Shown piece by piece: positions 1 to 9,533 of a stretch of DNA of 64,000 nt. The position numbers and the translations under genes were made by a program. The DNA comes from an uncultured Nitrosomonas sp. (GTDB lineage: Bacteria; Pseudomonadota; Gammaproteobacteria; Burkholderiales; Nitrosomonadaceae), in NCBI GenBank assembly GCA_902826115.1, contig CADEDO010000012.1, positions 1-64,000 of the forward strand, written 5' to 3'. The notes below the pieces were generated by a model. The model saw only the letters and a list, made by a program, of their open reading frames with translations. It was not told the origin of the DNA and made no database searches. How positions within the stretch are numbered: the stretch's first letter is position 1; the number at the start of each line of letters is the position of its first letter.

Positions 1-85
1 AAGACAAATGATGATCATGATGTCCACTGTTCACTCAAATGTTTTCGGGATGGAGTACGATAAACCTGAAATTCGTTGCTTTGCG

Positions 86-113
86 TTGTATTAAGTTGAC
101 AGATCGATATAAT
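86..113 (+). promoter_or_regulatory. Candidate sigma70 promoter of the HhH gene
   Basis: A perfect -10 box TATAAT lies at 108-113 and a weak -35 TTGTAT at 86-91, 16 bases apart. A perfect TTGACA at 96-101 is only 6 bases from the -10 and cannot act with it. The start codon at 143 follows an AGGAG at 130-134. Confidence 0.35.
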
Positions 114-142
114 GAGCTTTTCAAGCAAGCAGGAGTCTAGTC

Positions 143-595
143 ATGGTTAAGTTAACTGATGTCACTGGAATCGGCCCCGTTACAGCCAAGCTGTTATCTG
201 AACACAATATCAAAACTGTTGAAGCGCTTGCTGCTCTCAGTCTGGCGGAATTACTCAAAATACCAGGGTTTAGCGATCTGCGCGCACGCGCGGTCAAGAA
301 GGCAGCCACTGATGCTTTGCGCACCAAAGTCATCAAACCATTGACTGCGACTGTAACCGTGAGTCGTGCGCCAACGACAATTAAGAAAACGGTGGCTAAG
401 AAGACTGCTGCTGTTATCCCTGTCGTGATTCCACCGGTGAAGCTGGCAGAAACTGAGATCGTCAAAGATAAAAAGAAAAGCAAGAAAGATGACAAGAAAC
501 AGGAAAAGGTAAAAGACAAGAAGAAAAAGGATAAGAAAAAAGATAAGAAGAAGGACAAAAGTAAAAAGAAAGGCAAAGACAAAAAGAAATCCTAA
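143..595 (+). CDS. Helix-hairpin-helix protein with a lysine-rich tail
   Basis: I see a 150-residue protein in two parts. Residues 1-55 form a helix-hairpin-helix module: GIGPVTAKLL (hairpin GIGP) followed by IPGFSDLRAR, the second half of an (HhH)2-like fold that binds DNA backbone without sequence preference. Residues 60-105 are a Val/Thr/Pro linker, and residues 106-150 are almost only Lys and Asp, with repeated KKDKKK units. By analogy with histone H1-like tails the tail probably holds nucleic acid by charge. The start is supported by AGGAG nine bases upstream. The gene stands alone, and the next gene is convergent. No named family was recognised beyond HhH; a nucleoid-associated role is inference. 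Confidence 0.75.
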   Translation: MVKLTDVTGIGPVTAKLLSEHNIKTVEALAALSLAELLKIPGFSDLRARAVKKAATDALRTKVIKPLTATVTVSRAPTTIKKTVAKKTAAVIPVVIPPVKLAETEIVKDKKKSKKDDKKQEKVKDKKKKDKKKDKKKDKSKKKGKDKKKS

Positions 596-661
596 TGTGT
601 GGTAGAGGCTCTGTTCTTTACGAAAGCACCCAATGACAGCAGCTTGACTGCGGGGGATTAG

Positions 662-1174
662 TTAGAGTTCTTTGGGTCTGATCAAGTGTTTGAGGCTTGC
701 ATGGTGAGATTGGGTAGAGATCGGGCCGGTGCCGTAGTTCAGCACGGCCACTGCGCCGGTGGTCATTAACTTGCCAGCATGACTAAGCGGTAGCGGATCC
801 TTGGACAGATGGCCGATTAATTGATCCAGTCCAGGATTGTGACCAATCAAGAACAACTTATGAACCCCTTGGCTGTATTGATCGACAACTGAGAGTAAAT
901 CACGCAATGATGCCTCATAGATTGCGGGCTCCCAGAGTATGTTTTTCCGAGAGACGTTCAATTCCTGTAAGACCCATTGACAGGTCTGCTTTGCCCTGAG
1001 TGCTGGCGAACATACGATCCGGTCCATGTTATATTGCTGCTTTGACAGCCATTTTCCCATCAATTTGGCGGCTTTGATTCCACGTGCTGTCAGCGGACGA
1101 TCGAAATCAGGCAAATTGTCCTCAGACCAATCTGATTTGGCATGACGCATGACGATTAACTGATGCTCTAGCAT
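662..1174 (-). CDS. sixA: SixA-type phosphohistidine phosphatase
   Basis: This 170-residue protein belongs to the histidine phosphatase superfamily. The N-terminal MRHAKSDW carries the RHG-type catalytic histidine (RHA in the SixA group), SPALRAKQT is the second arginine motif, and LIGHNPGLD holds the second catalytic histidine. SixA removes phosphate from phosphohistidine in HPt domains or in the nitrogen PTS phosphocarrier; the substrate here is unknown. Length matches the family (about 160). It is divergent from ppx with only 44 bases between the start codons, so the two promoters must overlap. Nearby ppx and ppk suggest a phosphate-related role, but that is inferred from position only. 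Confidence 0.88.
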   Translation of the reverse strand: MLEHQLIVMRHAKSDWSEDNLPDFDRPLTARGIKAAKLMGKWLSKQQYNMDRIVCSPALRAKQTCQWVLQELNVSRKNILWEPAIYEASLRDLLSVVDQYSQGVHKLFLIGHNPGLDQLIGHLSKDPLPLSHAGKLMTTGAVAVLNYGTGPISTQSHHASLKHLIRPKEL

Positions 1175-1218
1175 GATATGCAGTAAATTAATAACCTTGC
1201 TAATTTATTATCACTTTT

Positions 1219-2715
1219 ATGACACCCATTATGGATGAATCCTATGCTGCTGTCGATTTAGGTTCGAACAGCTTCCACATGATCGTTGCCAATTTGGTAG
1301 ATGGTCGGCTGCAAATCATCGATCGGATGAAAGAGATGGTCCGATTGGCTTCAGGTTTAAATGACAAACACGAGCTGTCCAAAGAATCGATGCAACAAGC
1401 ACTGGAGTGCTTGCAACGCTTTGGTCAGCGTATCAGGGAAATTCCTCATTTGAATGTGCGAGCAGTTGGTACCAATACCTTGCGCCAGGCGCGCAATGGT
1501 GAAGATTTTCTGGCGCACGCGCATCTTGCCTTGGGGCATCCGATTGAGATCATTGCGGGACGCGAAGAAGCGCGGCTGATTTATTCCGGAGTGGCGCACA
1601 GTTTGTATGATGAGGCGAGTAAGCGTCTGGTGATTGATATTGGCGGCGGTAGTACGGAATTGATTATCGGCCGTGGGTTTAATACCTACTATACTGAGAG
1701 CTTGTACATGGGCTGCGTGAACATGGGGCAGCGTTTCTTTGATGATGGCAAGATTAAAGCCAAAAAGATGCGCAAGGCTATACTGTTTGCGATGCAGGAA
1801 TTGGAATCCCTCGAGACAGCGTATAAAAAAATGGGCTGGGATCAGGCGCTGGGATCTTCAGGCACGATTCTGAGCATACGTGATGTGGTGCAGGCACAAG
1901 GCTGGTGTGATGTGGGAATCACAGCCTCAGCGTTAAATCAGTTGATAGAAACCTTGATTGCCATCGGTGATACTGAATCCATCAATTTGATGGGTTTGTC
2001 GGAGCGCAGAAAGCCTGTCTTTGCCAGTGGTGTGGCGATATTGAGCGGTGTTTTTGAAGCCTTGAGCCTGGATCGGATCAATGTATCGGAAGGCGCCTTG
2101 CGAGAGGGTTTGCTATACGACCTGATAGGTCGGGTACATGATGAGGACATCAGGGACAAAACGATCCTGGATGTGTCGCAAAGATACAGTGTCGATATGG
2201 AGCAAGCCAATAAGGTCAGGCAAACGGCTGATTTATTTTTTCATCAAGTAAAAGCTGATTGGGCTCTGGATGAAAAAGCGGACTTGAAATTATTGCAGTG
2301 GGGCGCGTTAATTCATGAAATCGGGCTTTCGATTGCACATAACCAATATCATCGGCATGGTGCGTATTTGATGGCTAACTCCGATCTGGCGGGGTTTTCC
2401 CGGCAAGAGCAAATCAAACTGGCGATGCTTGTAAGAAGTCACCGCCGGAAATTTCCGGTGGAAGAATTCGAAGCCATTACTCAATCGCGCAGAATTTCAA
2501 TCATTCGCTTGTGTGTGTTGCTAAGACTGGCGGTAGTTTTGCACAGGAGCCGATCCAACAATAGCTTGCCGGAAATGCAGCTCAGCGTGAACAAAAACCG
2601 GATTAATCTGAAATTCCCATCCGGCTGGCTGGATCAGCATCCTTTAACACTGGTTGATTTGAGTACTGAGCAAAGTTTCTTGGAAATCGCCGATATCAAA
2701 TTGAATTTTGAATGA
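1219..2715 (+). CDS. ppx: Exopolyphosphatase Ppx/GppA family
   Basis: The 498-residue protein has the acetate/sugar kinase-Hsp70-actin fold of Ppx/GppA enzymes, which remove terminal phosphate from polyphosphate (or pppGpp). The first phosphate loop is AAVDLGSNSFHMIVA near residue 10, the second is VIDIGGGSTELIIG near residue 140, and a C-terminal HD-like helical domain (HEIGLSIAHNQYHRHG) follows from about residue 310. Length is close to E. coli Ppx (513). The ATG at 1219 has no clear ribosome site; an in-frame ATG at 1231 is an alternative. Finding ppk on the far side of the next gene supports an exopolyphosphatase over a GppA role. Confidence 0.9.
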   Translation: MTPIMDESYAAVDLGSNSFHMIVANLVDGRLQIIDRMKEMVRLASGLNDKHELSKESMQQALECLQRFGQRIREIPHLNVRAVGTNTLRQARNGEDFLAHAHLALGHPIEIIAGREEARLIYSGVAHSLYDEASKRLVIDIGGGSTELIIGRGFNTYYTESLYMGCVNMGQRFFDDGKIKAKKMRKAILFAMQELESLETAYKKMGWDQALGSSGTILSIRDVVQAQGWCDVGITASALNQLIETLIAIGDTESINLMGLSERRKPVFASGVAILSGVFEALSLDRINVSEGALREGLLYDLIGRVHDEDIRDKTILDVSQRYSVDMEQANKVRQTADLFFHQVKADWALDEKADLKLLQWGALIHEIGLSIAHNQYHRHGAYLMANSDLAGFSRQEQIKLAMLVRSHRRKFPVEEFEAITQSRRISIIRLCVLLRLAVVLHRSRSNNSLPEMQLSVNKNRINLKFPSGWLDQHPLTLVDLSTEQSFLEIADIKLNFE

Positions 2716-2890
2716 GAACATCTGTTCATTTAGAGTAATTCCTGCGCGCAAAAGTGCAGATCCATGTCTGTAGTAATCATTAAATCAACAAAGAATATTC
2801 ATGAAATCATAAAGTGTGACGATAAGGTCGGACGGGAGGATACAAATTCTGCCGGAAATTTTTTGATCCAAATAAAAAAATCGACCAAAC

Positions 2891-5800
2891 ATGCTCACAT
2901 TGCCGCTGCGATCTTACCTTCGACTCAGTATGGGGTTAATTGTCTTAGCTTTAAGTATTTTATTGATTGGAGAATCGCTGGGCATTGTGCCGGACAAGTC
3001 ACAAATTATTTTTGATCATCGAAGGAATTTAACCGAAATTCTGGCTGAGCAATTTGCATTAACTGCAGAAAAAAAGGATCTTTCCCAGATAGAAGCCGCG
3101 TTGAATGCGTTGGTGAAAAAGAACTCGGAAGTACTTTCAGCGGCGATACGCCAAAGTGACGGAGCATTTTATGCAATGGCCGGTGATCATCAAACCATTT
3201 GGCAAACTCCAGACAGTACAAGTCCATCTTTGATGCATATTCAAGTGCCTATCTTGCAAGGCAATGAGACTTGGGGGGCAGTTGAATTGAGTTTCGCTCC
3301 TTTTGATAGCAATGACTTTTCTAACATCATCAAAAACTCGTTTTGGGGATTGCTGCTGTTTGTCGCCTGCTCAGGTTTCTTGGTTTATTTGTTGATGCTG
3401 AAGCGTGCTTTGACAGAATTGGATTCTTCCGCGGTTATTTCACCACGTGTCAAAGCAGCGTTTGATACCTTGACGGAAGGCATACTCATTCTTGATGAGC
3501 AAGGCCGGGTTGTATTAGCAAACAGTTCATTTTGCGATAAGTTTGGATTAACCTTTGATAGCTTGATGGGGAAGGAAGCATCAAATCTTGGCTGGGAGAA
3601 ATCTTCCATAGAACAATTGAAGGAAGATTGGCAGTATCCCTGGATTGAATCCTTCAGGAATAAAAAAACACTGACTCGTATTCGGTTGAATTTTATTGCA
3701 GGCGATGACAGTAAAAGTGTTTTTATGGTGAATAGCGCACCTATCCTAGGTGAAAATAATCAATGTAAGGGAGCGCTGGTAACTTTTGATGATGTCACAG
3801 AAATAGAAGACAGCAATCTCAAGTTGGACATGATGCTAAAAAGACTTGAGTTGTCTCGTAATGAAATATCCCGTCAGAACAGTGAATTAAAGAAACTGGC
3901 GGAAATTGATCCGCTAACCGGGTTTTACAATCGCAGAGCATTGAATATCTATTTTAATGAAGTGTTCAATCAAACCTGTGAGCAAAGCACTGAACTGGTT
4001 TGTATTATGCTGGATATTGATCGTTTTAAATCTATTAACGATACCTATGGGCATCAGACGGGCGATGAAGTTATCAAGTTGGTTGCCGCGATCACCAAAG
4101 AAAATTTACGTGATACAGATATTGTTGGACGTTATGGAGGCGAAGAATTTTGCTTGGTATTGCCCTGTCTTGAGCTTGAGGCTGTGTTGAAAATCGCGGA
4201 GCGGATTCGCATCAATATCATGGATTCTACCGGCTACCATGCTTATGGCGTTGAGCGAGTGACCATTAGCTTAGGTGTTTCAACATTAGACGACGGTGTT
4301 CAGAATCCCAATGAAATGATCGATTTGGCAGATAAAGCACTGTATTTTGCTAAGAATAATGGTCGTAATCGTATTGCTGTGTGGCGTGAGATCTTTCAGG
4401 ATAATTCGGGTGTGGTTGCGACAGAAAATATTGCTACCGACCGAAATAACACGGTGATTGCTGCCAACGATGCCGTGATTACCGATGTGCACCAATTGCA
4501 TGCAAAGATTAGAGAATTAGAGCAACTAACTGAAAAACAACATAAAATAATCGCACATAAACTGAATTTCGATGCTGCAACCGGGCTGCCCAATCGTGTG
4601 GAATTGCATAATCGTCTTAAAACAGCCATTTCATATGCTGCCCGATCAAATAGTTGCGTTGCTGTGCTGTCTCTTTCATTAAGCAGCTATAAGCGCATTC
4701 ACAGCACTTTGGGTTATGAAGCGGCAGAAAAATTGATTATCGAGATCTCGCATAGAGTCAGTAGTATTCTACGTACCACAGATACCATATCCTCTGATAT
4801 TGGCATATCAAACTTTGATTCCATTTTGTCCAGAAAGAACGACAATGGTTTTTATATATTGCTTTCTGAATTAAAAAGAGATCAATCGATTACATGGATT
4901 ATTAATCGTGTTCATGCAGCTTTAAATCAAACACTGATCATCGAAGATCTCAGCATTCAAACAGAAAGTGCCATTGGCGTCAGTATGTATCCGATTGATG
5001 GGCACAATCCGGAAGCTTTGTTAAATTTTGCAGACCAGGCTTTGCAAGATGCGGAATCTCAAGGCAAAGGATCTTGTCAGTTTTATTCCAATAAAATGGA
5101 TAACGAGTATCTGACCCAAATCAAAGTAGAGTCGGGTCTTATACGTGCCATTGAACGCCATGAGTTTGAAATTTTCTATCAGCCGATAGTGAATATGCAG
5201 CATGGCATGATAACCAGGCTTGAAGCGCTATTGCGTTGGAATCATCCGGATAAGGAGATCTTTGCCGCAATGAGTTTTATTGATGTTGCGGAACAGAGTG
5301 GGTTGATTGTACAAATAGGCGATTGGGTATTGCGTGAAGCGATCCAGCAGCTTGCGATTTGGCGTAGGGAAATATCATCAGAAATACAAATCTCAGTGAA
5401 TATATCTAGTGTGCAGTTACACCAAGCAGATCTGGCGGAGAAGATTCTTGGTTACTTGCAGGACTATCAGGTTCCTGCAGAAAACCTTGTGCTTGAAATT
5501 ACTGAAAGCATGATCATGCAATCGATTGAAAATGCGACTCGGATTCTCGGGCATTTGCATGATCGCGGAATCAAAATTGCACTGGATGATTTTGGCATGG
5601 GATATTCTTCCTTGCAGTATCTACAAAAATTTCCGATCGATATTATTAAAATCGATCGTTCATTCATCACAGATATCGAAGCAAATAACTGCAACGACAA
5701 TATTGTTTCAGGAGTGATCGCTATGTCGAAAAACATGGGATTCATGACGATAGCTGAGGGCGTTGAAACCGAAGAGCAATTTAAACGATTGTACAAGCTG

Positions 5801-5920
5801 GAATGCGATGAGGTTCAAGGTTATCTAACCGGATATCCAATTCCTAAAGAACAGATGCGCAAGGTGTTGGAGCAGCAGAAATTAACTATGCATATTCAGT
5901 CTGTTGCTGTCAATCAATGA
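2891..5920 (+). CDS. Membrane-bound GGDEF-GGDEF(degenerate)-EAL protein
   Basis: A 1009-residue cyclic-di-GMP signalling protein. A membrane helix at about 12-30 and another at about 150-167 flank a likely periplasmic sensor region. A PAS domain (about 190-310) and a short coiled coil follow. The first GGDEF domain (about 335-500) has an intact RYGGEEF signature at about residue 415 and the DIDRFKSINDTYGH metal site. A second GGDEF-like region (about 555-735) begins like a GGDEF domain (ATGLPNR) but lacks the signature, so it is degenerate. The EAL domain (about 745-1000) keeps EALLRW, DDFGMGYSSL and EGVET and should be a phosphodiesterase. It lies between ppx and convergent ppk. Which activity dominates cannot be told from sequence. 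Confidence 0.9.
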   Translation: MLTLPLRSYLRLSMGLIVLALSILLIGESLGIVPDKSQIIFDHRRNLTEILAEQFALTAEKKDLSQIEAALNALVKKNSEVLSAAIRQSDGAFYAMAGDHQTIWQTPDSTSPSLMHIQVPILQGNETWGAVELSFAPFDSNDFSNIIKNSFWGLLLFVACSGFLVYLLMLKRALTELDSSAVISPRVKAAFDTLTEGILILDEQGRVVLANSSFCDKFGLTFDSLMGKEASNLGWEKSSIEQLKEDWQYPWIESFRNKKTLTRIRLNFIAGDDSKSVFMVNSAPILGENNQCKGALVTFDDVTEIEDSNLKLDMMLKRLELSRNEISRQNSELKKLAEIDPLTGFYNRRALNIYFNEVFNQTCEQSTELVCIMLDIDRFKSINDTYGHQTGDEVIKLVAAITKENLRDTDIVGRYGGEEFCLVLPCLELEAVLKIAERIRINIMDSTGYHAYGVERVTISLGVSTLDDGVQNPNEMIDLADKALYFAKNNGRNRIAVWREIFQDNSGVVATENIATDRNNTVIAANDAVITDVHQLHAKIRELEQLTEKQHKIIAHKLNFDAATGLPNRVELHNRLKTAISYAARSNSCVAVLSLSLSSYKRIHSTLGYEAAEKLIIEISHRVSSILRTTDTISSDIGISNFDSILSRKNDNGFYILLSELKRDQSITWIINRVHAALNQTLIIEDLSIQTESAIGVSMYPIDGHNPEALLNFADQALQDAESQGKGSCQFYSNKMDNEYLTQIKVESGLIRAIERHEFEIFYQPIVNMQHGMITRLEALLRWNHPDKEIFAAMSFIDVAEQSGLIVQIGDWVLREAIQQLAIWRREISSEIQISVNISSVQLHQADLAEKILGYLQDYQVPAENLVLEITESMIMQSIENATRILGHLHDRGIKIALDDFGMGYSSLQYLQKFPIDIIKIDRSFITDIEANNCNDNIVSGVIAMSKNMGFMTIAEGVETEEQFKRLYKLECDEVQGYLTGYPIPKEQMRKVLEQQKLTMHIQSVAVNQ

Positions 5921-6034
5921 TGCGGTAGACTGGTGCTTTATTCCACTTTCGTTTTTTCCTGAATTCATCATAAGTGTCCAATGCCACCCTCATTATCAGG
6001 TAAAGTGGTTTTTAGCAGCTTAGGTAAAACTGTG

Positions 6035-8110
6035 CTAAGGCAGATCGCAATAATGTTCCAATAGCAACTGCTGCGCTGAGCGAGGCTTCGACGTGCCGGG
6101 TTTTGAGCGCTTATACGAACCATCGCTTTGCAGTATCCAGGCCTGAGTGTTATCTGATAGATAGCTTAGCAAGCCATATTCAATCACGGTGTCGCTGGTG
6201 CGCTTTTCCTCGATCGGGAAACATACTTCAACCCGGTAATGTAAATTGCGCGTCATCCAATCTGCACTGGAACAAAATACCAGTTCGTCCCCTTCATTAT
6301 GGAAATAATATACCCGGGTATGCTCCAGGAAACGTCCTACAATAGAACGCACGCTGATATTTTCCGATACATCCTTGATACCTGGGCGCAGGCAGCACAC
6401 TCCACGGATGATTAAGTCGATTTTAACGCCAGCTTGCGAGGCCTTATACAAAGCCGCAATGATCTCGGGATCGACCAGCGCGTTCATCTTGGCAATAATC
6501 CAGGCCTTCTTGCCATGGCTGGCAGCACTGATTTCTTTTTCGATATGATTTAAGATGCCTTTGTGCAAAGTGAAAGGCGATTGCAGCAATTTCTTGAGCT
6601 TGCCGGCGCGACCCAGGCCAGTCAATTGATGGAAAAGCTTATTGACGTCCTCACCGATAGCCTTGTCACAACTCAACAGACCATAGTCAGTATATAGCCG
6701 CGCGGTGCGTGCATGATAATTGCCGGTTCCCAAATGCACATAGCGGCGTAAAGTGCGGCCTTCCCTTCTGACTACCAGAATCATTTTGGCATGGGTTTTA
6801 AAATTGACCACGCCATACACCACATGCGCCCCAGCTTGTTGTAATTCACTGGCCAATTCAATATTGGCTTCTTCATCGAATCTGGCCCGCAGTTCGATGA
6901 CCACAGTCACTTCTTTGCCTGCACGTGCCGCGCCTTTCAATATTTCAACAACAGCCGAATCTACGCCTGTGCGATAAAGCGTCTGTTTAATCGACAGCAC
7001 ATTCGGATCGGCGGCTGCTTGGCGCAGAAAATCAATTACCGGAGCAAAAGATTGAAACGGATGATGCAGCAGAATATCGCCATTATGCAATGCATCAAAA
7101 ATATTGGAATTCTTCTGCAAGCGCTTGGGGATATCGGGCGTGAAACCGGCGAATTTCAACTCCGACCGATCAACCAAGTCGCAGATGGCGAGCAATCGGC
7201 TCAAATTGACCGGTCCATTGACCTGATACAGATCATTTTGCTTTAAGCCGAATTTTTGTAGCAGAAAAAGACTCAGATTGTCCGGGCAATTATCAGCAAC
7301 TTCCAGACGCACAGCATCGCTGAATCTGCGTGAAGGCAGTTCACCTTCCAGGGCGCGCAGCAGATCATCGATTTCTTCATCGTCGATAAACAGGTCGCTA
7401 TCGCGAGTGACTTTGAATTGATAGCAACCCAACACACTCATGCCGGGAAACAGATCGCTGACATGCGCATGGATGATCGATGACAGCATGACAAAATCAT
7501 GATTTCCGTCACTGTATTTTGCCGGAACCGGAATGACTCTGGGCAATGAACGCGGTGCTTGCACAATGGCGAGTCCTGAATCCCGACCAAAGGCATCCTT
7601 GCCATCCAGCGATATGATGAAATAGAGGTTTTTGTTCTGTACTTTGGGAAAAGGGTGTGCCGGATCCAGGCCAATCGGACTCAACACGGGCAATACTTCA
7701 TCCTTAAAATAGCGGTGTATCCAGCGACTGGTTTGGGATTTCCATTGCGAGCGGCGTAACAAGCGAATATTGTCCTTAGCCATCGCTGGAATGATCAAGT
7801 CATTCCAGACGCTATATTGTTCTTCTACAAACTGATGCGCGGTTTCGCTGACCCGCGTCAGCACTTCGGTGGGCGACAAATTGTCGGGACCCGTTTGTGT
7901 CGAACCGTATTTGACCTGTTGTTTTAAACCGGCCACACGGATTTCAAAGAATTCATCCAGATTGGTGCTGGCGATACATAAAAAACGTAATCTTTCCAGT
8001 AGGGGTAAATTTTCATCTTTAGCCTGTTCGATGACCCGCCGGTTAAACTCAAGCAAACTCAGTTCGCGATTGATGTAAAGCGTGGGATTTTTAAGATCAA
8101 TGGTGTCCAT
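6035..8110 (-). CDS. ppk1: Polyphosphate kinase 1
   Basis: The 691-residue protein matches PPK1 in length and domain order: N-terminal helical domain (SLLEFNRRVIEQA near residue 18), head domain, and two phospholipase D-like C domains. THAKMILVVRREG contains the histidine that becomes phosphorylated, and VHLGTGNYH is the adjoining conserved loop. PPK1 makes polyphosphate from ATP at the inner membrane and runs in reverse to regenerate ATP. It is convergent with the GGDEF-EAL gene and is downstream of the PQQ dehydrogenase on the same strand with a gap of about 176 bases. With ppx nearby it completes a synthesis/degradation pair. Confidence 0.95.
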   Translation of the reverse strand: MDTIDLKNPTLYINRELSLLEFNRRVIEQAKDENLPLLERLRFLCIASTNLDEFFEIRVAGLKQQVKYGSTQTGPDNLSPTEVLTRVSETAHQFVEEQYSVWNDLIIPAMAKDNIRLLRRSQWKSQTSRWIHRYFKDEVLPVLSPIGLDPAHPFPKVQNKNLYFIISLDGKDAFGRDSGLAIVQAPRSLPRVIPVPAKYSDGNHDFVMLSSIIHAHVSDLFPGMSVLGCYQFKVTRDSDLFIDDEEIDDLLRALEGELPSRRFSDAVRLEVADNCPDNLSLFLLQKFGLKQNDLYQVNGPVNLSRLLAICDLVDRSELKFAGFTPDIPKRLQKNSNIFDALHNGDILLHHPFQSFAPVIDFLRQAAADPNVLSIKQTLYRTGVDSAVVEILKGAARAGKEVTVVIELRARFDEEANIELASELQQAGAHVVYGVVNFKTHAKMILVVRREGRTLRRYVHLGTGNYHARTARLYTDYGLLSCDKAIGEDVNKLFHQLTGLGRAGKLKKLLQSPFTLHKGILNHIEKEISAASHGKKAWIIAKMNALVDPEIIAALYKASQAGVKIDLIIRGVCCLRPGIKDVSENISVRSIVGRFLEHTRVYYFHNEGDELVFCSSADWMTRNLHYRVEVCFPIEEKRTSDTVIEYGLLSYLSDNTQAWILQSDGSYKRSKPGTSKPRSAQQLLLEHYCDLP

Positions 8111-8286
8111 CGGTGATGATTACTTGAGTGATTTGCTTAAGAAAGTGACTGACCAGCCTTGATTCGGGTGCGACCAGTATAGGATTTATATTAAATTTAT
8201 TTAATTCTAGCGTAGTTTGTGGCGGACCTCGGCCTTATTTGTTGCGATACATGATGAGTGTTGGTTTTAGCGCGAAATAGGATATT

Positions 8287-9414
8287 TCAGTGCTTGGGTG
8301 TGATTTTCAGGAGTTTGCCATTGTCTTCATCCGTCAATAAATACAACGCACCATCCGGGCCTTGTTCGATATCACGGAAACGTGCCATCTGTTTTACCAG
8401 TTGCTCTTCCCCGAGAATTTTTTTGTCATCTGCCGATAATCTGACGACATGCTGACCTGCTAATGCGCCGATAAACAAATTGCCGCGCCACGTTGGGAAC
8501 TGATCGCCGGTATAAAACATCATGCCGGAAGGAGCGATCGAAGGCGTCCAAAAATAAATGGGTTCTGCAAAACCCTGTTCAGCATGTTCATCTTTGATGG
8601 GAATCCCGCTGTAATGACTGCCATAACTGGCTTTGGGCCAGCCGTAATTTTTGCCGGCTTGAGGAATGTTGATTTCATCGCCACCTCGCGGGCCATGCTC
8701 ATGAATCCATAGCGCGCCCGTTTGAGGATGAATGGCCGCACCTTGCACACTGCGATGGCCATAAGACCAGATTTCCGGTTTTGCCTTAGGGTTTTTGACA
8801 AAAGGATTATCAGCAGGCACCGAACCATCAGGTCGGATGCGGATGATCTTGCCGAAATGATTGTTTAACTGTTGGGCTTCATCCATGTGATTGCCGCGAT
8901 CGCCCAATGTGATAAAAAGGTTGCCATCGGGAGAGAATGCCAGGCGCGAGCCAAAATGAACGCCCCCATGCGCTTTAGGCAATTGGCGAAAGATGACTTG
9001 TAGTTTTTCTAAGCGACCGTCTTTTAATTCGGCTTTGGCAACGGCGGTGCCTGCTTTGCTGCCTTCAGGCTCAGCATAGGAGAGATAAATCAGGTGGTTT
9101 TTGGAAAACTCAGGGTCCAGTGCAACATCCAGTAAACCGCCTTGTTGCTGGGTAAATACGGCGGGAACGCCTTTGACAGGTTCCGATATGCGGCCATCCG
9201 GCGTGATGATGCGCAATTGACCAATGCGCTCAGTGACCAGTAGATTGCCATCCGGCATAAAAGCCATGCCCCAGGGAAACTGTAAGCCACCGGCGATTAA
9301 TCGGATATCGAATTCTGCCTGAATGCGCTGGGCTTGTGCAGCAGAAGCAAAGAAAGCGTTACTGCTCAATGCCGTTAGCAAAATAAACATTAGGATGGGG
9401 AGTTTGCGCGTCAT
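8287..9414 (-). CDS. PQQ-dependent soluble aldose sugar dehydrogenase
   Basis: The 375-residue protein has a cleavable signal peptide (about 1-28, ending ASAAQA) and a six-bladed beta-propeller typical of the soluble glucose dehydrogenase/YliI (Asd) family. Recognisable motifs are LQFPWGMAFMPDGNLLVTER near residue 45, QGGLLDVALDP, HGGVHFGSRLAFSPDG, YGHRSVQGAAIHP and HEHGPRGGDEIN. Family members oxidise aldoses in the periplasm with PQQ and calcium. I saw no pqq biosynthesis genes in the window. The gene is 119 bases downstream of a TonB-dependent receptor on the same strand, which suggests co-expression and a source of cofactor. Substrate is unknown. Confidence 0.88.
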   Translation of the reverse strand: MTRKLPILMFILLTALSSNAFFASAAQAQRIQAEFDIRLIAGGLQFPWGMAFMPDGNLLVTERIGQLRIITPDGRISEPVKGVPAVFTQQQGGLLDVALDPEFSKNHLIYLSYAEPEGSKAGTAVAKAELKDGRLEKLQVIFRQLPKAHGGVHFGSRLAFSPDGNLFITLGDRGNHMDEAQQLNNHFGKIIRIRPDGSVPADNPFVKNPKAKPEIWSYGHRSVQGAAIHPQTGALWIHEHGPRGGDEINIPQAGKNYGWPKASYGSHYSGIPIKDEHAEQGFAEPIYFWTPSIAPSGMMFYTGDQFPTWRGNLFIGALAGQHVVRLSADDKKILGEEQLVKQMARFRDIEQGPDGALYLLTDEDNGKLLKITPKH

Positions 9415-9533
9415 GGTATTGTTTCCTTTTTACTTCTGGCTGATTAATGATTGAGTTGCTGGATGTGCGTTGAGCGGCAGATTCATCGCCATCAATGTAT
9501 CATTCCTGTTGATCAGCCTCAAGACTTGCTGCT

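Noticed and set aside
96..113. Perfect TTGACA and TATAAT pair
   Set aside because: Only six bases separate them, far from the 16-18 needed; a weaker -35 further upstream was used instead.
121..582. Open frame on the minus strand over the Lys-tail region
   Set aside because: It is the antisense of a low-complexity A-rich gene; its sequence is only Phe/Leu/Ser runs created by the opposite strand.
2764..3015. Open frame overlapping the 5' end of the GGDEF-EAL gene
   Set aside because: No family resemblance, and overlaps a well supported gene in another frame.
9090..9290. Several 60-100-residue antisense frames inside the dehydrogenase and receptor genes
   Set aside because: They lie wholly within well supported genes, have no ribosome site and show no family motif.
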